64,000 bases of DNA from Kosakonia sp. H02 (GTDB taxonomy: Bacteria; Pseudomonadota; Gammaproteobacteria; Enterobacterales; Enterobacteriaceae): positions 3,720,001 through 3,784,000 of the forward strand of contig CP131915.1 of NCBI GenBank assembly GCA_030704225.1, written 5' to 3'. A model generated the notes under the pieces. That model was not told the origin of the DNA, made no database searches, and was given only the letters and a program-made list of their open reading frames with translations. Positions 1-7,293 of this stretch are shown piece after piece. A program made the translations under genes and the position numbers. Positions within the stretch are counted from its first letter, which is position 1. Every line of letters starts with the position of its first letter.

Positions 1-230
1 CGCGGACGGCGGTCTTCAAACATCGGTTGATAACCATAATTCATCGCCTGCCCTGTCTGAAAAATCGCGCCGTTAACCGATGCGGCAGCGACCGGCGCAG
101 GTGCGGCAGAGGTTTCCCCCCCTACCAGTGGTTTTTGTGGAATATAGGCGCAGCCGGTAACCACAGACATCAACATGAATGTCGTAGCCAAACGACGCAG
201 CGTTCTTACAGAGCAAGGGAGATAAGTCAT
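1..230 (-). CDS. flgH: FlgH, flagellar L-ring lipoprotein (5' part only)
   Basis: FlgH forms the outer-membrane L-ring of the flagellar basal body, the bushing through which the rod passes. Reading leftward from the ATG at 230, the first 76 codons encode a signal peptide with lipobox VTGC followed by AYIPQKPLV and, near the window edge, NYGYQPMFEDRRP. That matches the start of E. coli FlgH (TGCAWIP, NYGYQPLFEDRRP). The ATG at 235 is closed at once by TGA, so 230 is the start. It follows flgG in the same direction with a gap of about 50 bp, as in the usual flgBCDEFGHIJKL operon. The rest of the gene, and probably flgI onward, lies outside the window. Confidence 0.93.
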   Translation of the reverse strand, partial: MTYLPCSVRTLRRLATTFMLMSVVTGCAYIPQKPLVGGETSAAPAPVAAASVNGAIFQTGQAMNYGYQPMFEDRRP

Positions 231-279
231 TTCATTCACTACAGATAATGCAGACGCGAGCAGCACCCGCGGCCAGGGA

Positions 280-1062
280 TCAAAGTTGTGACAATCGTTG
301 AAGCATCTGGTCAGATGCCGAAACCGCTTTACTGTTAATTTCGTAGGCGCGCTGAGTCTGGATCATATTAACCAGCTCTTCCGCCACGTTAACGTTGGAC
401 GTTTCGACATAGCCCTGCTTCAGGGTGCCCGCGCCGTTCAAACCCGGCGTGGATTCATTCGGTGCACCCGACGACTGCGTTTCGCGATACAAGTTCTCGC
501 CAATGCTTTCCAGACCGGATTCATTGATAAACGAGCTCAGGGTGAGCTGCCCTACCTGCTGCGGTGCGGTCTGACCCGGTACCGTGACGCTTACCGTACC
601 GTCATTACCAATGGTCAGGCTCTGCGCATCCTGCGGAATAGTAATCGCCGGCTGAACCTGATAACCGCTGGAGGTCACCAACTGACCGTTCTGGTCAAAC
701 TGGAAAGAACCATCGCGGGTATAAGCCGTTGTGCCGTCCGGCAACAGGACCTGGAAGAAACCGCCGCCTTCAATCGCCACATCCTTGCTGTTGTTGGTCT
801 GCGTCAGGCTGCCCTGGCTGTGAATACGCTCGGTTGCCACCGGGCGAACACCGGTACCCAGCTGTAAACCAGAAGGGATGGTGGTCTGCTCGGAAGATTG
901 CGCACCCGGCTGGCGTAAGGTCTGATAAAGCAGATCTTCAAACACGGCACGCTGGCGTTTAAAGCCGTTGGTGCTGACGTTCGCCAGGTTGTTGGAAATC
1001 ACATCCATATTGGTTTGCTGGGCTTCGAGGCCGGTTTTCGCAATCCACAGAGAACGGATCAT
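280..1062 (-). CDS. flgG: FlgG, flagellar distal rod protein
   Basis: FlgG polymerises into the distal rod of the flagellar basal body, between the proximal rod and the hook. The product has 260 residues, the normal FlgG length. It has the N-terminal rod signature (SLWIAKTGLEAQQTNMDVIS followed by NNLANVSTNGFKR), a central FlgE/F/G domain, and the C-terminal DUF1078-type helix (GYVETSNVNVAEELVNMIQT) that packs into the inner tube of axial proteins. It sits 23 bp downstream of flgF and upstream of flgH in one transcription unit. I see nothing unusual. Confidence 0.97.
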   Translation of the reverse strand: MIRSLWIAKTGLEAQQTNMDVISNNLANVSTNGFKRQRAVFEDLLYQTLRQPGAQSSEQTTIPSGLQLGTGVRPVATERIHSQGSLTQTNNSKDVAIEGGGFFQVLLPDGTTAYTRDGSFQFDQNGQLVTSSGYQVQPAITIPQDAQSLTIGNDGTVSVTVPGQTAPQQVGQLTLSSFINESGLESIGENLYRETQSSGAPNESTPGLNGAGTLKQGYVETSNVNVAEELVNMIQTQRAYEINSKAVSASDQMLQRLSQL

Positions 1063-1085
1063 GTTGTTTTTCTCCTTACCGAGGC

Positions 1086-1832
1086 TTAACTGGCGCTCAG
1101 TAACTGGTTGGCTTTCTGTTCGTTGTCATCAACAGTGGTGATGACTTTCATGTTCATGTCGAAACCGCGGGAGGTGGCGATCATCTCGACCATCGACTTC
1201 ACCGGGCTGACGTTGCTGCCTTCCAGCATGCCGGGCATCAGACGCAGATCCGCATCGGCGGGAAGCACGGCGGCGGCGGCCGGGTCAGCGACGTGAAACA
1301 GACCGTCGTCGCCATTTTTCAGCGTGCCGGCTGGCGCGTTGACCATCTTCAGACGGCCAATTTGCGCCAGTGCCGAAGGTTCATCCCCTGCGCCGAGCGC
1401 GGTAATGGTGCCGTCGGCGGCAATGGTCAATTCCGACTGCGGCGGTACCTGAACCGGGCCGCCATCGCCGAGCAGCGGCATACCGCGTACCCGCAACTGA
1501 CCTTCCGCATCCACTTCGATGTTGCCGTCTTTGGTGTAGCCTTCACTGCCATCGGGCAGTTGCACCGCCAGCCAACCGTTCTGCGGCATCGCCACATCAA
1601 GGTTGCGACCGGTAGCCAGCACCGCGCCCATGGTGTTGTCACTCCACGGCGTGGATTCCGTCACCATGGTGCGGGTTTCCACCGAGGGCCCGTGCACCGG
1701 GATCGCGCGATGAGCGGCGATCTGCGCACGAAAACCGGTGGTCGATGCGTTCGCCAGGTTGTTAGAAGTCACCGACTGGCGGTTAAGCGCTGCGTTAGCA
1801 GCGCCCATAGCGGTATAAATCGCGCGATCCAT
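1086..1832 (-). CDS. flgF: FlgF, flagellar proximal rod protein
   Basis: FlgF is one of the proximal rod proteins exported by the flagellar type III apparatus. The 248-aa product begins MDRAIYTAMGAANAALNRQS followed by a SNNLANASTTGFRAQ segment, the N-terminal heptad region shared by axial proteins. It ends with the matching C-terminal helix (GSNVSPVKSMVEMIATSRGF). E. coli FlgF is 251 aa, so the length is normal. It starts 6 bp after the flgE stop and is co-transcribed with it. Confidence 0.96.
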   Translation of the reverse strand: MDRAIYTAMGAANAALNRQSVTSNNLANASTTGFRAQIAAHRAIPVHGPSVETRTMVTESTPWSDNTMGAVLATGRNLDVAMPQNGWLAVQLPDGSEGYTKDGNIEVDAEGQLRVRGMPLLGDGGPVQVPPQSELTIAADGTITALGAGDEPSALAQIGRLKMVNAPAGTLKNGDDGLFHVADPAAAAVLPADADLRLMPGMLEGSNVSPVKSMVEMIATSRGFDMNMKVITTVDDNEQKANQLLSAS

Positions 1833-1838
1833 AAGGCG

Positions 1839-3038
1839 TTAACCCAGGTTAACCAGCGTTTGCAGAAGCTCAGACTGGGTCTTGATGGTCTGAGAGTTGG
1901 ACTGGTAGTTACGCTGGTAAACAATCATGTTCACCATCTCTTTACTCAGATCCACGTTGGAGGCTTCCAGCATGTTGCCGCGCAGCGTCCCCAGGTTGCC
2001 GGTGTCCGAAATACCAATAACCGGCTGACCGGATTCCGGCGTTTCAGTCCAGCAGTTGTTACCGGCTGACTGTAAACCGCCCGGGTTGGTGAAGTTGCTC
2101 AGCACAACCTGACCCAGGATCTGGTTTTCGCCGTTGCTGTAAGAAGCGATGATCTGGCCGTTATCACCCACGGTGTAGCCGTTCATCAGTCCCGGCGGGT
2201 AACCGGTGGTGCTCGGGCTGTCCATGGTGTTTTCAGACGCCTGCTGGCTCAGACCCGAGAGATCGAGGTTGAAGTTCAGCGCCGCGCCGCCCTGGTAAGC
2301 CGCACCGTCCACGGTCAATTCAGCCGGGTTGGTGGTCAGTTTGCCGGAGGTGTCAAAGGTCAGGTTGACGGAACTTGTTGCGCCCGGAGAGGTGGAGTCC
2401 ACGGAGTATGCGGTCCACTGGTTATCCGCCGTCTTCACGTAGTAAACGTTGATGGCGTGCTCGTTACCGAGGCTGTCGTAAGCGTTGACCTGGGTAGAGT
2501 AGGTGTAAGAATCACCGTCTGCCGGATCGAAAGGCGTCACCGTGACAATATCGTTACCTGAATCCAGGTTACCGGAAATGGAACCGGCGTCAGACGCACG
2601 CGCAGGCATCTGCCCGGTCGGGATCTGAATCGGCCCTACCGGCGCGCCCTGCTGGATCGCAGGCGGGGTACCGGTTGCCATATAACCGGTCAGACGCATG
2701 CCCTGGTTGTTGACCACATAGCCATTTTCGTCGGTCTGGAACTGACCATTACGGCTGTAAAACACGCGGCCAGCTTCCGTCACCATGCGGAAGAAACCGT
2801 TGCCCTGAATACCCATATCCAGCGGGCTGCTACCTGCGCCGAGAACGCCATCGCTGAAGTTCTGGTTCACACCGGCAACCTGCACACCCATACCGACCTG
2901 CGAGCCGGCAAACACATCGGCGAACGCTACAGAACCGGATTTAAAACCTACCGTCTGGGAGTTCGCGATGTTGTTACCCACTACGTCCAGCGCCTGCGAG
3001 GAGGCGTTTAAGCCACTAAGGCCTTGAGAAAAACTCAT
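1839..3038 (-). CDS. flgE: FlgE, flagellar hook protein
   Basis: FlgE is the hook subunit, the universal joint between rod and filament. The 399-aa protein starts MSFSQGLSGLNASSQALDVV, contains NNIANSQTVGFKSG and SRNGQFQTDENGYV, and ends with EASNVDLSKEMVNMIVYQRN and a short tail. These ends are strongly conserved with E. coli FlgE (402 aa), while the surface-exposed middle (about residues 150-300) has diverged, as usual for hook proteins. It lies between flgD and flgF in the flgB operon. Export and polymerisation depend on the cap protein FlgD encoded just upstream. Confidence 0.97.
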   Translation of the reverse strand: MSFSQGLSGLNASSQALDVVGNNIANSQTVGFKSGSVAFADVFAGSQVGMGVQVAGVNQNFSDGVLGAGSSPLDMGIQGNGFFRMVTEAGRVFYSRNGQFQTDENGYVVNNQGMRLTGYMATGTPPAIQQGAPVGPIQIPTGQMPARASDAGSISGNLDSGNDIVTVTPFDPADGDSYTYSTQVNAYDSLGNEHAINVYYVKTADNQWTAYSVDSTSPGATSSVNLTFDTSGKLTTNPAELTVDGAAYQGGAALNFNLDLSGLSQQASENTMDSPSTTGYPPGLMNGYTVGDNGQIIASYSNGENQILGQVVLSNFTNPGGLQSAGNNCWTETPESGQPVIGISDTGNLGTLRGNMLEASNVDLSKEMVNMIVYQRNYQSNSQTIKTQSELLQTLVNLG

Positions 3039-3082
3039 TTGCTAACTTCCTGTGCGCGTACCGCGCAAATCTGAATGAAAAA

Positions 3083-3799
3083 TTATTCGATGAGGTAAAC
3101 TTCACCGAGCGTCGCTGTGCCATCTATGCCCAGTTGCAGTACCGCACCGGAATTGGTAAAGGAGACGCTCTGCACTTTCGCCGGTTTCAGCGCGGTGATC
3201 GTTGGCGTGCTGCCATCGGCGTTCGTTGCGGAGAACGACACGTTGAAGCTGGTATCAGCCTGCGCACGCGGATCGCTCGGCTGGAAATCTTCAAAATCAT
3301 CCAGCGTGTATTGATGCACGCCTGCTTCCACGTCTTTCAGCTTCGCGGTGTAAGCATTCCCGGCGGGATCCGTCAGCGTGACGGTGACTTCATCCGCATC
3401 GCTATTCAGGGAAAGCCCCACTTTCTGGTTACCGTCCTGCGCGGTAGACACCGACGGTTCGCCTTCAATCATGATGTCGCGGCCAACCCAGTCAGCGGAG
3501 TTCATCTGCTGCATACTGGCGACCAACGATCCCATGCTGTTCATGGTGGTGTTGAGCTGCTCAACGCCCGCCGCGGTGTTGAACTGCGCCAGCTGAGCGG
3601 TCAGCTGGTTGTTGTCCATCGGGCTTGTGGGATCCTGGTTTTGCATCTGCGCAACCAGCAGCGTCATAAAGTTATTCAGCAAGTCGTCCGCGCTGGAACC
3701 TGTATCCACACTGGAAGAACTGGTGGTGTTGGTTTCCGACGTCGACCTGGTTTTTGCCGTCGTCGTGGCGCTTTGCGTCATTACCGGTGAAATTGCCAT
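3083..3799 (-). CDS. flgD: FlgD, hook-capping (hook assembly) protein
   Basis: FlgD caps the growing hook and is discarded when the hook is complete. The 238-aa product has a Ser/Thr-rich N-terminus (about residues 5-40), then the conserved FlgD segment NNFMTLLVAQMQNQDPTSPM with the following DNNQLTAQLAQF (residues about 42-72), and a C-terminal beta-rich FlgD tudor/FlgD-Ig region. E. coli FlgD is 231 aa. It lies between flgC and flgE with 10-45 bp gaps. The Ser/Thr-rich stretch is longer than I remember for E. coli, but this part of the family is variable. Confidence 0.95.
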   Translation of the reverse strand: MAISPVMTQSATTTAKTRSTSETNTTSSSSVDTGSSADDLLNNFMTLLVAQMQNQDPTSPMDNNQLTAQLAQFNTAAGVEQLNTTMNSMGSLVASMQQMNSADWVGRDIMIEGEPSVSTAQDGNQKVGLSLNSDADEVTVTLTDPAGNAYTAKLKDVEAGVHQYTLDDFEDFQPSDPRAQADTSFNVSFSATNADGSTPTITALKPAKVQSVSFTNSGAVLQLGIDGTATLGEVYLIE

Positions 3800-3809
3800 T
3801 TTTTAATCC

Positions 3810-4214
3810 TTACTGGCCCAGAGTCAGCGTTTTCAGCATCAGGCTTTTTGCCGAGTTCATCACTTCGACGTTGGCCTGATAGCTGCGCGATGCAGAAATG
3901 GTGTTGACCATTTCACCCACCACATCGACGTTCGGCATATGTACATAGCCTTTCGCGTCTGCCAGCGGGTTGCCAGGTTCATACACCAGACGATCGGGGT
4001 CTGTGGATTCAGTAATACCGCTTACTTTCACGCCGCCAATTTCCTGACCGGCTGCGTTATCGACATTGAATACCACCTGACGGGCGCGATAAGGCTGACC
4101 ATCTGGCCCGGCAATACTGTCGGCGTTTGCCATATTACTTGCACTTACGTTAAGTCGTTTTGACTGGGCGGCCATTGCCGAACCTGAAATATCGAAAACA
4201 CTAAACAGCGACAT
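3810..4214 (-). CDS. flgC: FlgC, flagellar proximal rod protein
   Basis: FlgC is a proximal rod component of the basal body. The product has 134 residues, the same as E. coli FlgC. It starts MSLFSVFDISGSAMAAQSKR with LNVSASNMANADS and ends PNVDVVGEMVNTISASRSYQ plus a short helix. Both ends are the paired coiled-coil regions typical of rod proteins. It follows flgB with an 8-bp gap and precedes flgD. Confidence 0.97.
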   Translation of the reverse strand: MSLFSVFDISGSAMAAQSKRLNVSASNMANADSIAGPDGQPYRARQVVFNVDNAAGQEIGGVKVSGITESTDPDRLVYEPGNPLADAKGYVHMPNVDVVGEMVNTISASRSYQANVEVMNSAKSLMLKTLTLGQ

Positions 4215-4222
4215 GAAAATTA

Positions 4223-4636
4223 TTAACCCTGGTTAATGACGCCCATCAAACCTTTAATTTGAGCGCCGAGGATGGTTAAGCTCGTTTGATACTTAACGTT
4301 GTTATCTGCGAAATTAACGCGTTCACGATCCATATCCACCGTATTACCGTCAGCGCTTGGCTGATCCGGAATACGATAAAGTAATTGTTGATCGTCCATT
4401 TTTGGTACCACGCCGGGAATATGTTTCCCGGATGTTAGAGCTAATGTTAATGGATTATTGTTTCGCGTTTCCTGCGTCATCGCTTTTTTCAATTCTTTTG
4501 AAAAATCAATGTCTCGCGCCTGGTAACCCGGCGTGTCGGCATTCGCGATATTGGAGGCTAAAATATCCTGTCGCCGCGACATCAGGCTTAATGCCTGCTG
4601 CTGGAAACGCAATTCATTATCAAGTTTATCAAACAT
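4223..4636 (-). CDS. flgB: FlgB, flagellar proximal rod protein
   Basis: FlgB is the rod protein at the base of the axial structure and the first gene of this operon. I place the start at the ATG at 4636, giving 137 aa that begin MFDKLDNELRFQQQALSLMS, very close to E. coli FlgB (138 aa, MLDKLDAALRFQQEAL). An AGGCGAG ribosome site lies nine bases upstream. An in-frame ATG at 4675 would add 13 residues not found in relatives and has no good ribosome site. The motif NIANADTPGYQARDIDFSKE is typical. The gene is divergent from flgA across about 280 bp. Confidence 0.95.
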   Translation of the reverse strand: MFDKLDNELRFQQQALSLMSRRQDILASNIANADTPGYQARDIDFSKELKKAMTQETRNNNPLTLALTSGKHIPGVVPKMDDQQLLYRIPDQPSADGNTVDMDRERVNFADNNVKYQTSLTILGAQIKGLMGVINQG

Positions 4637-4919
4637 GAAATGACTCGCCTGGCTCATTAATTGATTACGGGACATAGTCTAAGAGACAACCTAATAAATC
4701 TATACCGTAAAAATCCGCCAGAAATAAGCTCATTTAATTAGTTCATCACTACTGACAATAACCAAACCCCTCTTTTTCACATACTCTGAAACACCAAAGC
4801 TGCAAATTGGCGTCAAAAGTGCGCGCATTTATCTGATAAACAAATTGCCCGTCTGAATTACAATTAAAGAAATCGCGATACCTGCTTTCCTTTATTTTAT
4901 TAATAAGGTTGTTTAAGAA

Positions 4920-5624
4920 ATGCCGCACTCTCTTTTCAGGCCGTTCTGTCTTTTCCTGGTGCTCTGCTGCGCGTTGCTTTCACTGGCGCAGGCCGCAGAG
5001 CCGGATAGCGCGCCGCTGCAAACCCGCATTGCGAATTTGCTGGCAGCGGATAACGACGCGCAGGAAAACCAACCGACATTGCATATCCGCATTGTGACAC
5101 CGCAAGCAAAGCTCGCCGGGTTATGTCCCGCGCCGGATTTGCGCCTTTCCGGCCATCCGGTGCGCCTGACGGGAAACCGTAGCGTCATTGCCAAATGCGG
5201 GAACAAGCAGCAATTTATTCAAATCAAGGTGAGTGCGACTGGCCAGTACTGGATTGCGGCGCATACGCTTACGCCGGGGCAGGTTGTCCGCGAAGGGGAT
5301 ATTCAGGCGGTAACCGGCGAACTGGATAAACTCCCCGCCGGGCTGCTGCTCGATGTCAGGAAAATTATCGGCAGCACGCCAACGCGCATCATCCGCCCCG
5401 GCCAGCCGCTGTCAGACAATCAGCTTCGTCGCCGCTGGGCGGTGGTAGCCAACCGGGACGTTGAAATTGTCGCGCCGGGTGACGGTTTTTTAATTCATGC
5501 GAAGGGAAAAGCGCTGGATAACGCCGCGCAAGATGAGAGCGTCAGAATACGGACGCGAACCGGACGAGTGGTGACCGCGACGGTGGTGGCGGAAGGAACG
5601 GTGAGCATTAACCTGGACAACTGA
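4920..5624 (+). CDS. flgA: FlgA, P-ring assembly chaperone
   Basis: FlgA is a periplasmic chaperone needed for assembly of the FlgI P-ring. The 234-aa product has a cleavable signal peptide (hydrophobic residues about 8-28, ending LAQAA) and the C-terminal SAF/ChapFlgA domain, seen as LTPGQVVREGDIQAVTGELD, then IRPGQPLSDNQLRRRWAVV and the terminal VRTRTGR/VSINLDN strands. E. coli FlgA is 219 aa; the N-terminal part is slightly longer here. It is transcribed away from flgB and followed by flgM about 70 bp later, the conserved flgA-flgM-flgN arrangement. Confidence 0.94.
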   Translation: MPHSLFRPFCLFLVLCCALLSLAQAAEPDSAPLQTRIANLLAADNDAQENQPTLHIRIVTPQAKLAGLCPAPDLRLSGHPVRLTGNRSVIAKCGNKQQFIQIKVSATGQYWIAAHTLTPGQVVREGDIQAVTGELDKLPAGLLLDVRKIIGSTPTRIIRPGQPLSDNQLRRRWAVVANRDVEIVAPGDGFLIHAKGKALDNAAQDESVRIRTRTGRVVTATVVAEGTVSINLDN

Positions 5625-5625
5625 T

Positions 5626-5652
5626 TTCAGTTTTATTTGCCTGGGCCGATAT
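5626..5652 (+). promoter_or_regulatory. Sigma-28 (FliA) class III promoter of flgM
   Basis: TTCAGTTT at 5626-5633, an 11-bp spacer and GCCGATAT at 5645-5652 match the FliA consensus TAAAGTTT-N11-GCCGATAA at 13 of 16 positions. It lies immediately after flgA and 44 bp before flgM. This fits the known dual control of flgMN: read-through from the class II flgA promoter plus a FliA promoter of its own. Confidence 0.85.
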
Positions 5653-5696
5653 CTTTATTACAGAGCCACCGTAATGCAGATATCACCAGGACAACT

Positions 5697-5990
5697 ATGA
5701 ACATTGAACGCACCAGTCAGGCACGAGCTATTCAGGCGACCACGCAGCAGCAGGGCGAGCCGCGCGCTAAAAATGATGATATGGGCAAAACCAGCGACAT
5801 CGAAAGCAAAGATGCCGGAACCCAGGTCAAACTCAGCCAATTGACACAGCAATTCAAAACCGACGGCAGCCGTGATGTCGATACCGCACGGCTTGCTGAA
5901 ATTAAAGCGAAGATGGATGCCGGCGAACTGACGCTGGATAGCGATTCAATCGCCAACGCGCTGGTTCGCGACATCTTTCGATTCTCATAA
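5697..5990 (+). CDS. flgM: FlgM, anti-sigma-28 factor
   Basis: FlgM binds and inhibits the flagellar sigma factor FliA until the hook is complete, then is secreted. The start at 5697 (AGGACA ribosome site) gives 97 aa beginning MNIERTSQARAIQATTQQQG, the E. coli length and start. The in-frame extension from 5637 has no family support. The C-terminal FliA-binding half is recognisable (VKLSQLTQQF, DSDSIANALVRDIFRF). The N-terminal half is polar and low in complexity, as expected for an intrinsically disordered secreted protein. It is controlled by the FliA promoter just upstream, which makes a feedback loop. Confidence 0.96.
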   Translation: MNIERTSQARAIQATTQQQGEPRAKNDDMGKTSDIESKDAGTQVKLSQLTQQFKTDGSRDVDTARLAEIKAKMDAGELTLDSDSIANALVRDIFRFS

Positions 5991-6009
5991 TCCTGACGAA
6001 TAGTTAAAG

Positions 6010-6453
6010 ATGGAAAATTTACCCGTAATTTTGAACAAGCTGTACAGCTTGCTGGAAGAGCTTGAAGGCACGCTGGCGGAAGAGATTAGCCAGTTAAGCC
6101 GCGCGCAGATAAACCCGATTTCGCTGCAAATTATCTCGGATAATAAAAGCCGTTTACTGGCGGCCATTAACTTCTATGACGAGCAGCGTAAGCAAGAGGA
6201 GAAGCAGCACCGCATTGCTTCGCCCTATTCGCAAAAACCGAAACTCGCAGCACTATGGAACAACATCACGCGCGTAGTGAGAAAATCGGGCGAGCTGAAC
6301 CAGAAGAGTTATCAACTGCTGGAGATGCATATGAAGAAGGTCAATGAGGTTAAGCAAGTTGTTAACCGGGCAACCTCCAGTGCGCAACTCTATGGGCAAA
6401 GCGGCAACCCCAGTAATGATGGTTCCGGTAATGTCTATCGCATCTCTGTGTAA
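6010..6453 (+). CDS. flgN: FlgN, export chaperone for FlgK and FlgL
   Basis: FlgN is the cytoplasmic chaperone that delivers the hook-filament junction proteins FlgK and FlgL to the flagellar export gate. The 147-aa product is almost entirely helical (MENLPVILNKLYSLLEELEG, then LWNNITRVVRKSGELNQKSY) with a C-terminal amphipathic helix (LLEMHMKKVNEVKQVVNRAT), the substrate-binding part in the family. E. coli FlgN is 138 aa. It follows flgM by 19 bp in the same unit. A hairpin about 50 bp after the stop may end the transcript. Confidence 0.93.
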   Translation: MENLPVILNKLYSLLEELEGTLAEEISQLSRAQINPISLQIISDNKSRLLAAINFYDEQRKQEEKQHRIASPYSQKPKLAALWNNITRVVRKSGELNQKSYQLLEMHMKKVNEVKQVVNRATSSAQLYGQSGNPSNDGSGNVYRISV

Positions 6454-6500
6454 CATCGCCGCCTCACCCCTCACCCCGCAAGCAACGCGCCTGCACAAAA

Positions 6501-6536
6501 CGGGAACCTGAGTAAGCTGGCCTTCTCACGTTCCCG
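6501..6536 (+). terminator. Hairpin after flgN, probable weak terminator
   Basis: CGGGAAC (6501-6507) pairs with GTTCCCG (6530-6536), and the inner TGAG/CTCA extends the stem across a one-base bulge. The bases that follow are pyrimidine-rich but not a clean T run, so termination may be weak or Rho-assisted. Confidence 0.5.
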
Positions 6537-6698
6537 GTTCGCTTCTCTCTTAGCATTTTCCTCTGCGCTCTTTTTGCACATTTCTTCTTCATACCTTTTA
6601 GTGCCGTTTTGCGCGCAAACCCGCACAGAATCATGCCTTCAGGATTTATCCTAACTAAAATGTTTCAAAGTATTTCAAAAAGCAGGCGAGGATTTGTG

Positions 6699-6920
6699 AT
6701 GCATATCGCATTAAAACGCAAAAGCGCTGATTTTGATCCTTTTTTTCCGGTTAAAAATGCTGCGCCGTACGAAGTGGTCAGAGCAAATAATTGGCACACA
6801 ATAAACAGCGAATTGATTGCGTCGGTTTGTATACATATTGCGCGAAAAATGGCTATTTACGGAGCAAAAGAAAACAGAGAGAATGCGCCCATGCACTACA
6901 GCAAGACGTATTACCGGTAA
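6699..6920 (+). CDS. Possible small hypothetical protein
   Basis: An ATG at 6699 preceded by GGCGAGG opens a 73-codon frame. The product is basic and polar, with no signal peptide, membrane segment or recognisable domain. The ribosome site is the main argument for it. Codon usage is AT-rich compared with the flagellar genes and I know no homologue, so it may be a chance frame in the 840-bp space between flgN and the SgrR-like gene. Apart from the hairpins listed separately, I see nothing else in that space. Confidence 0.25.
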   Translation: MHIALKRKSADFDPFFPVKNAAPYEVVRANNWHTINSELIASVCIHIARKMAIYGAKENRENAPMHYSKTYYR

Positions 6921-7006
6921 TTCTGACTGATGTTGTGCTTTATATCCCTCTCGATTAAAGGCCTATTTTTTCAGTTGCCTTATGACGAGAAGGTCGGTGA
7001 CTGAAC

Positions 7007-7095
7007 TATATTACTGTGAAATCTAACAGTACGTTAGTTGTCATATGTGATGTAAAACCACTATTTCGATTGCCACCTTCGGGTGGCTTTTTTTT
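7007..7095 (+). ncRNA. Candidate Hfq-type small RNA with strong terminator
   Basis: A TATATT box at 7007-7012 could start a transcript near 7019. The predicted RNA would carry a short 5' hairpin (CTAAC/GTTAG at 7023-7037), an unpaired A/U-rich linker of about 34 nt, and a very strong intrinsic terminator: GCCACC (7072-7077), TTCG tetraloop, GGTGGC (7082-7087) and eight T residues. This is the layout of Hfq-dependent sRNAs. No coding frame uses the terminator closely, and the nearest possible gene ends at 6920. The -35 region is poor. I do not recognise it as a named sRNA. Confidence 0.4.
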
Positions 7096-7244
7096 GCTTA
7101 TTTTTCAGTCTATTGAAAACTAAAAACAAAAAAACACCGCCCTGATAATAAAACACGTTAAGAAAAAGATTATTTAAAAAAAACAGCCTGCGCCCCCTCC
7201 CTGATATAAACCTCGTTTCTTATGGCTTAAAGCACGCAGATAAA

Positions 7245-7268
7245 AGAACGCTAGCCGTTCTCTTTTTT
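7245..7268. terminator. Bidirectional terminator behind the SgrR-like gene
   Basis: AGAACG (7245-7250) and CGTTCT (7256-7261) form a stem. Six T residues follow on the plus strand and TTTT on the minus strand. It lies 26 bp downstream of the minus-strand SgrR-like gene, so it probably ends that transcript. Confidence 0.6.
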
Positions 7269-7293
7269 ACGCCACAAGACAAAACCCTCGGCA

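Noticed and set aside
298..867. Long open frames on the plus strand opposite flgG and flgF
   Set aside because: They mirror the GC-rich codon pattern of well-supported flagellar genes and have no ribosome sites or family motifs.
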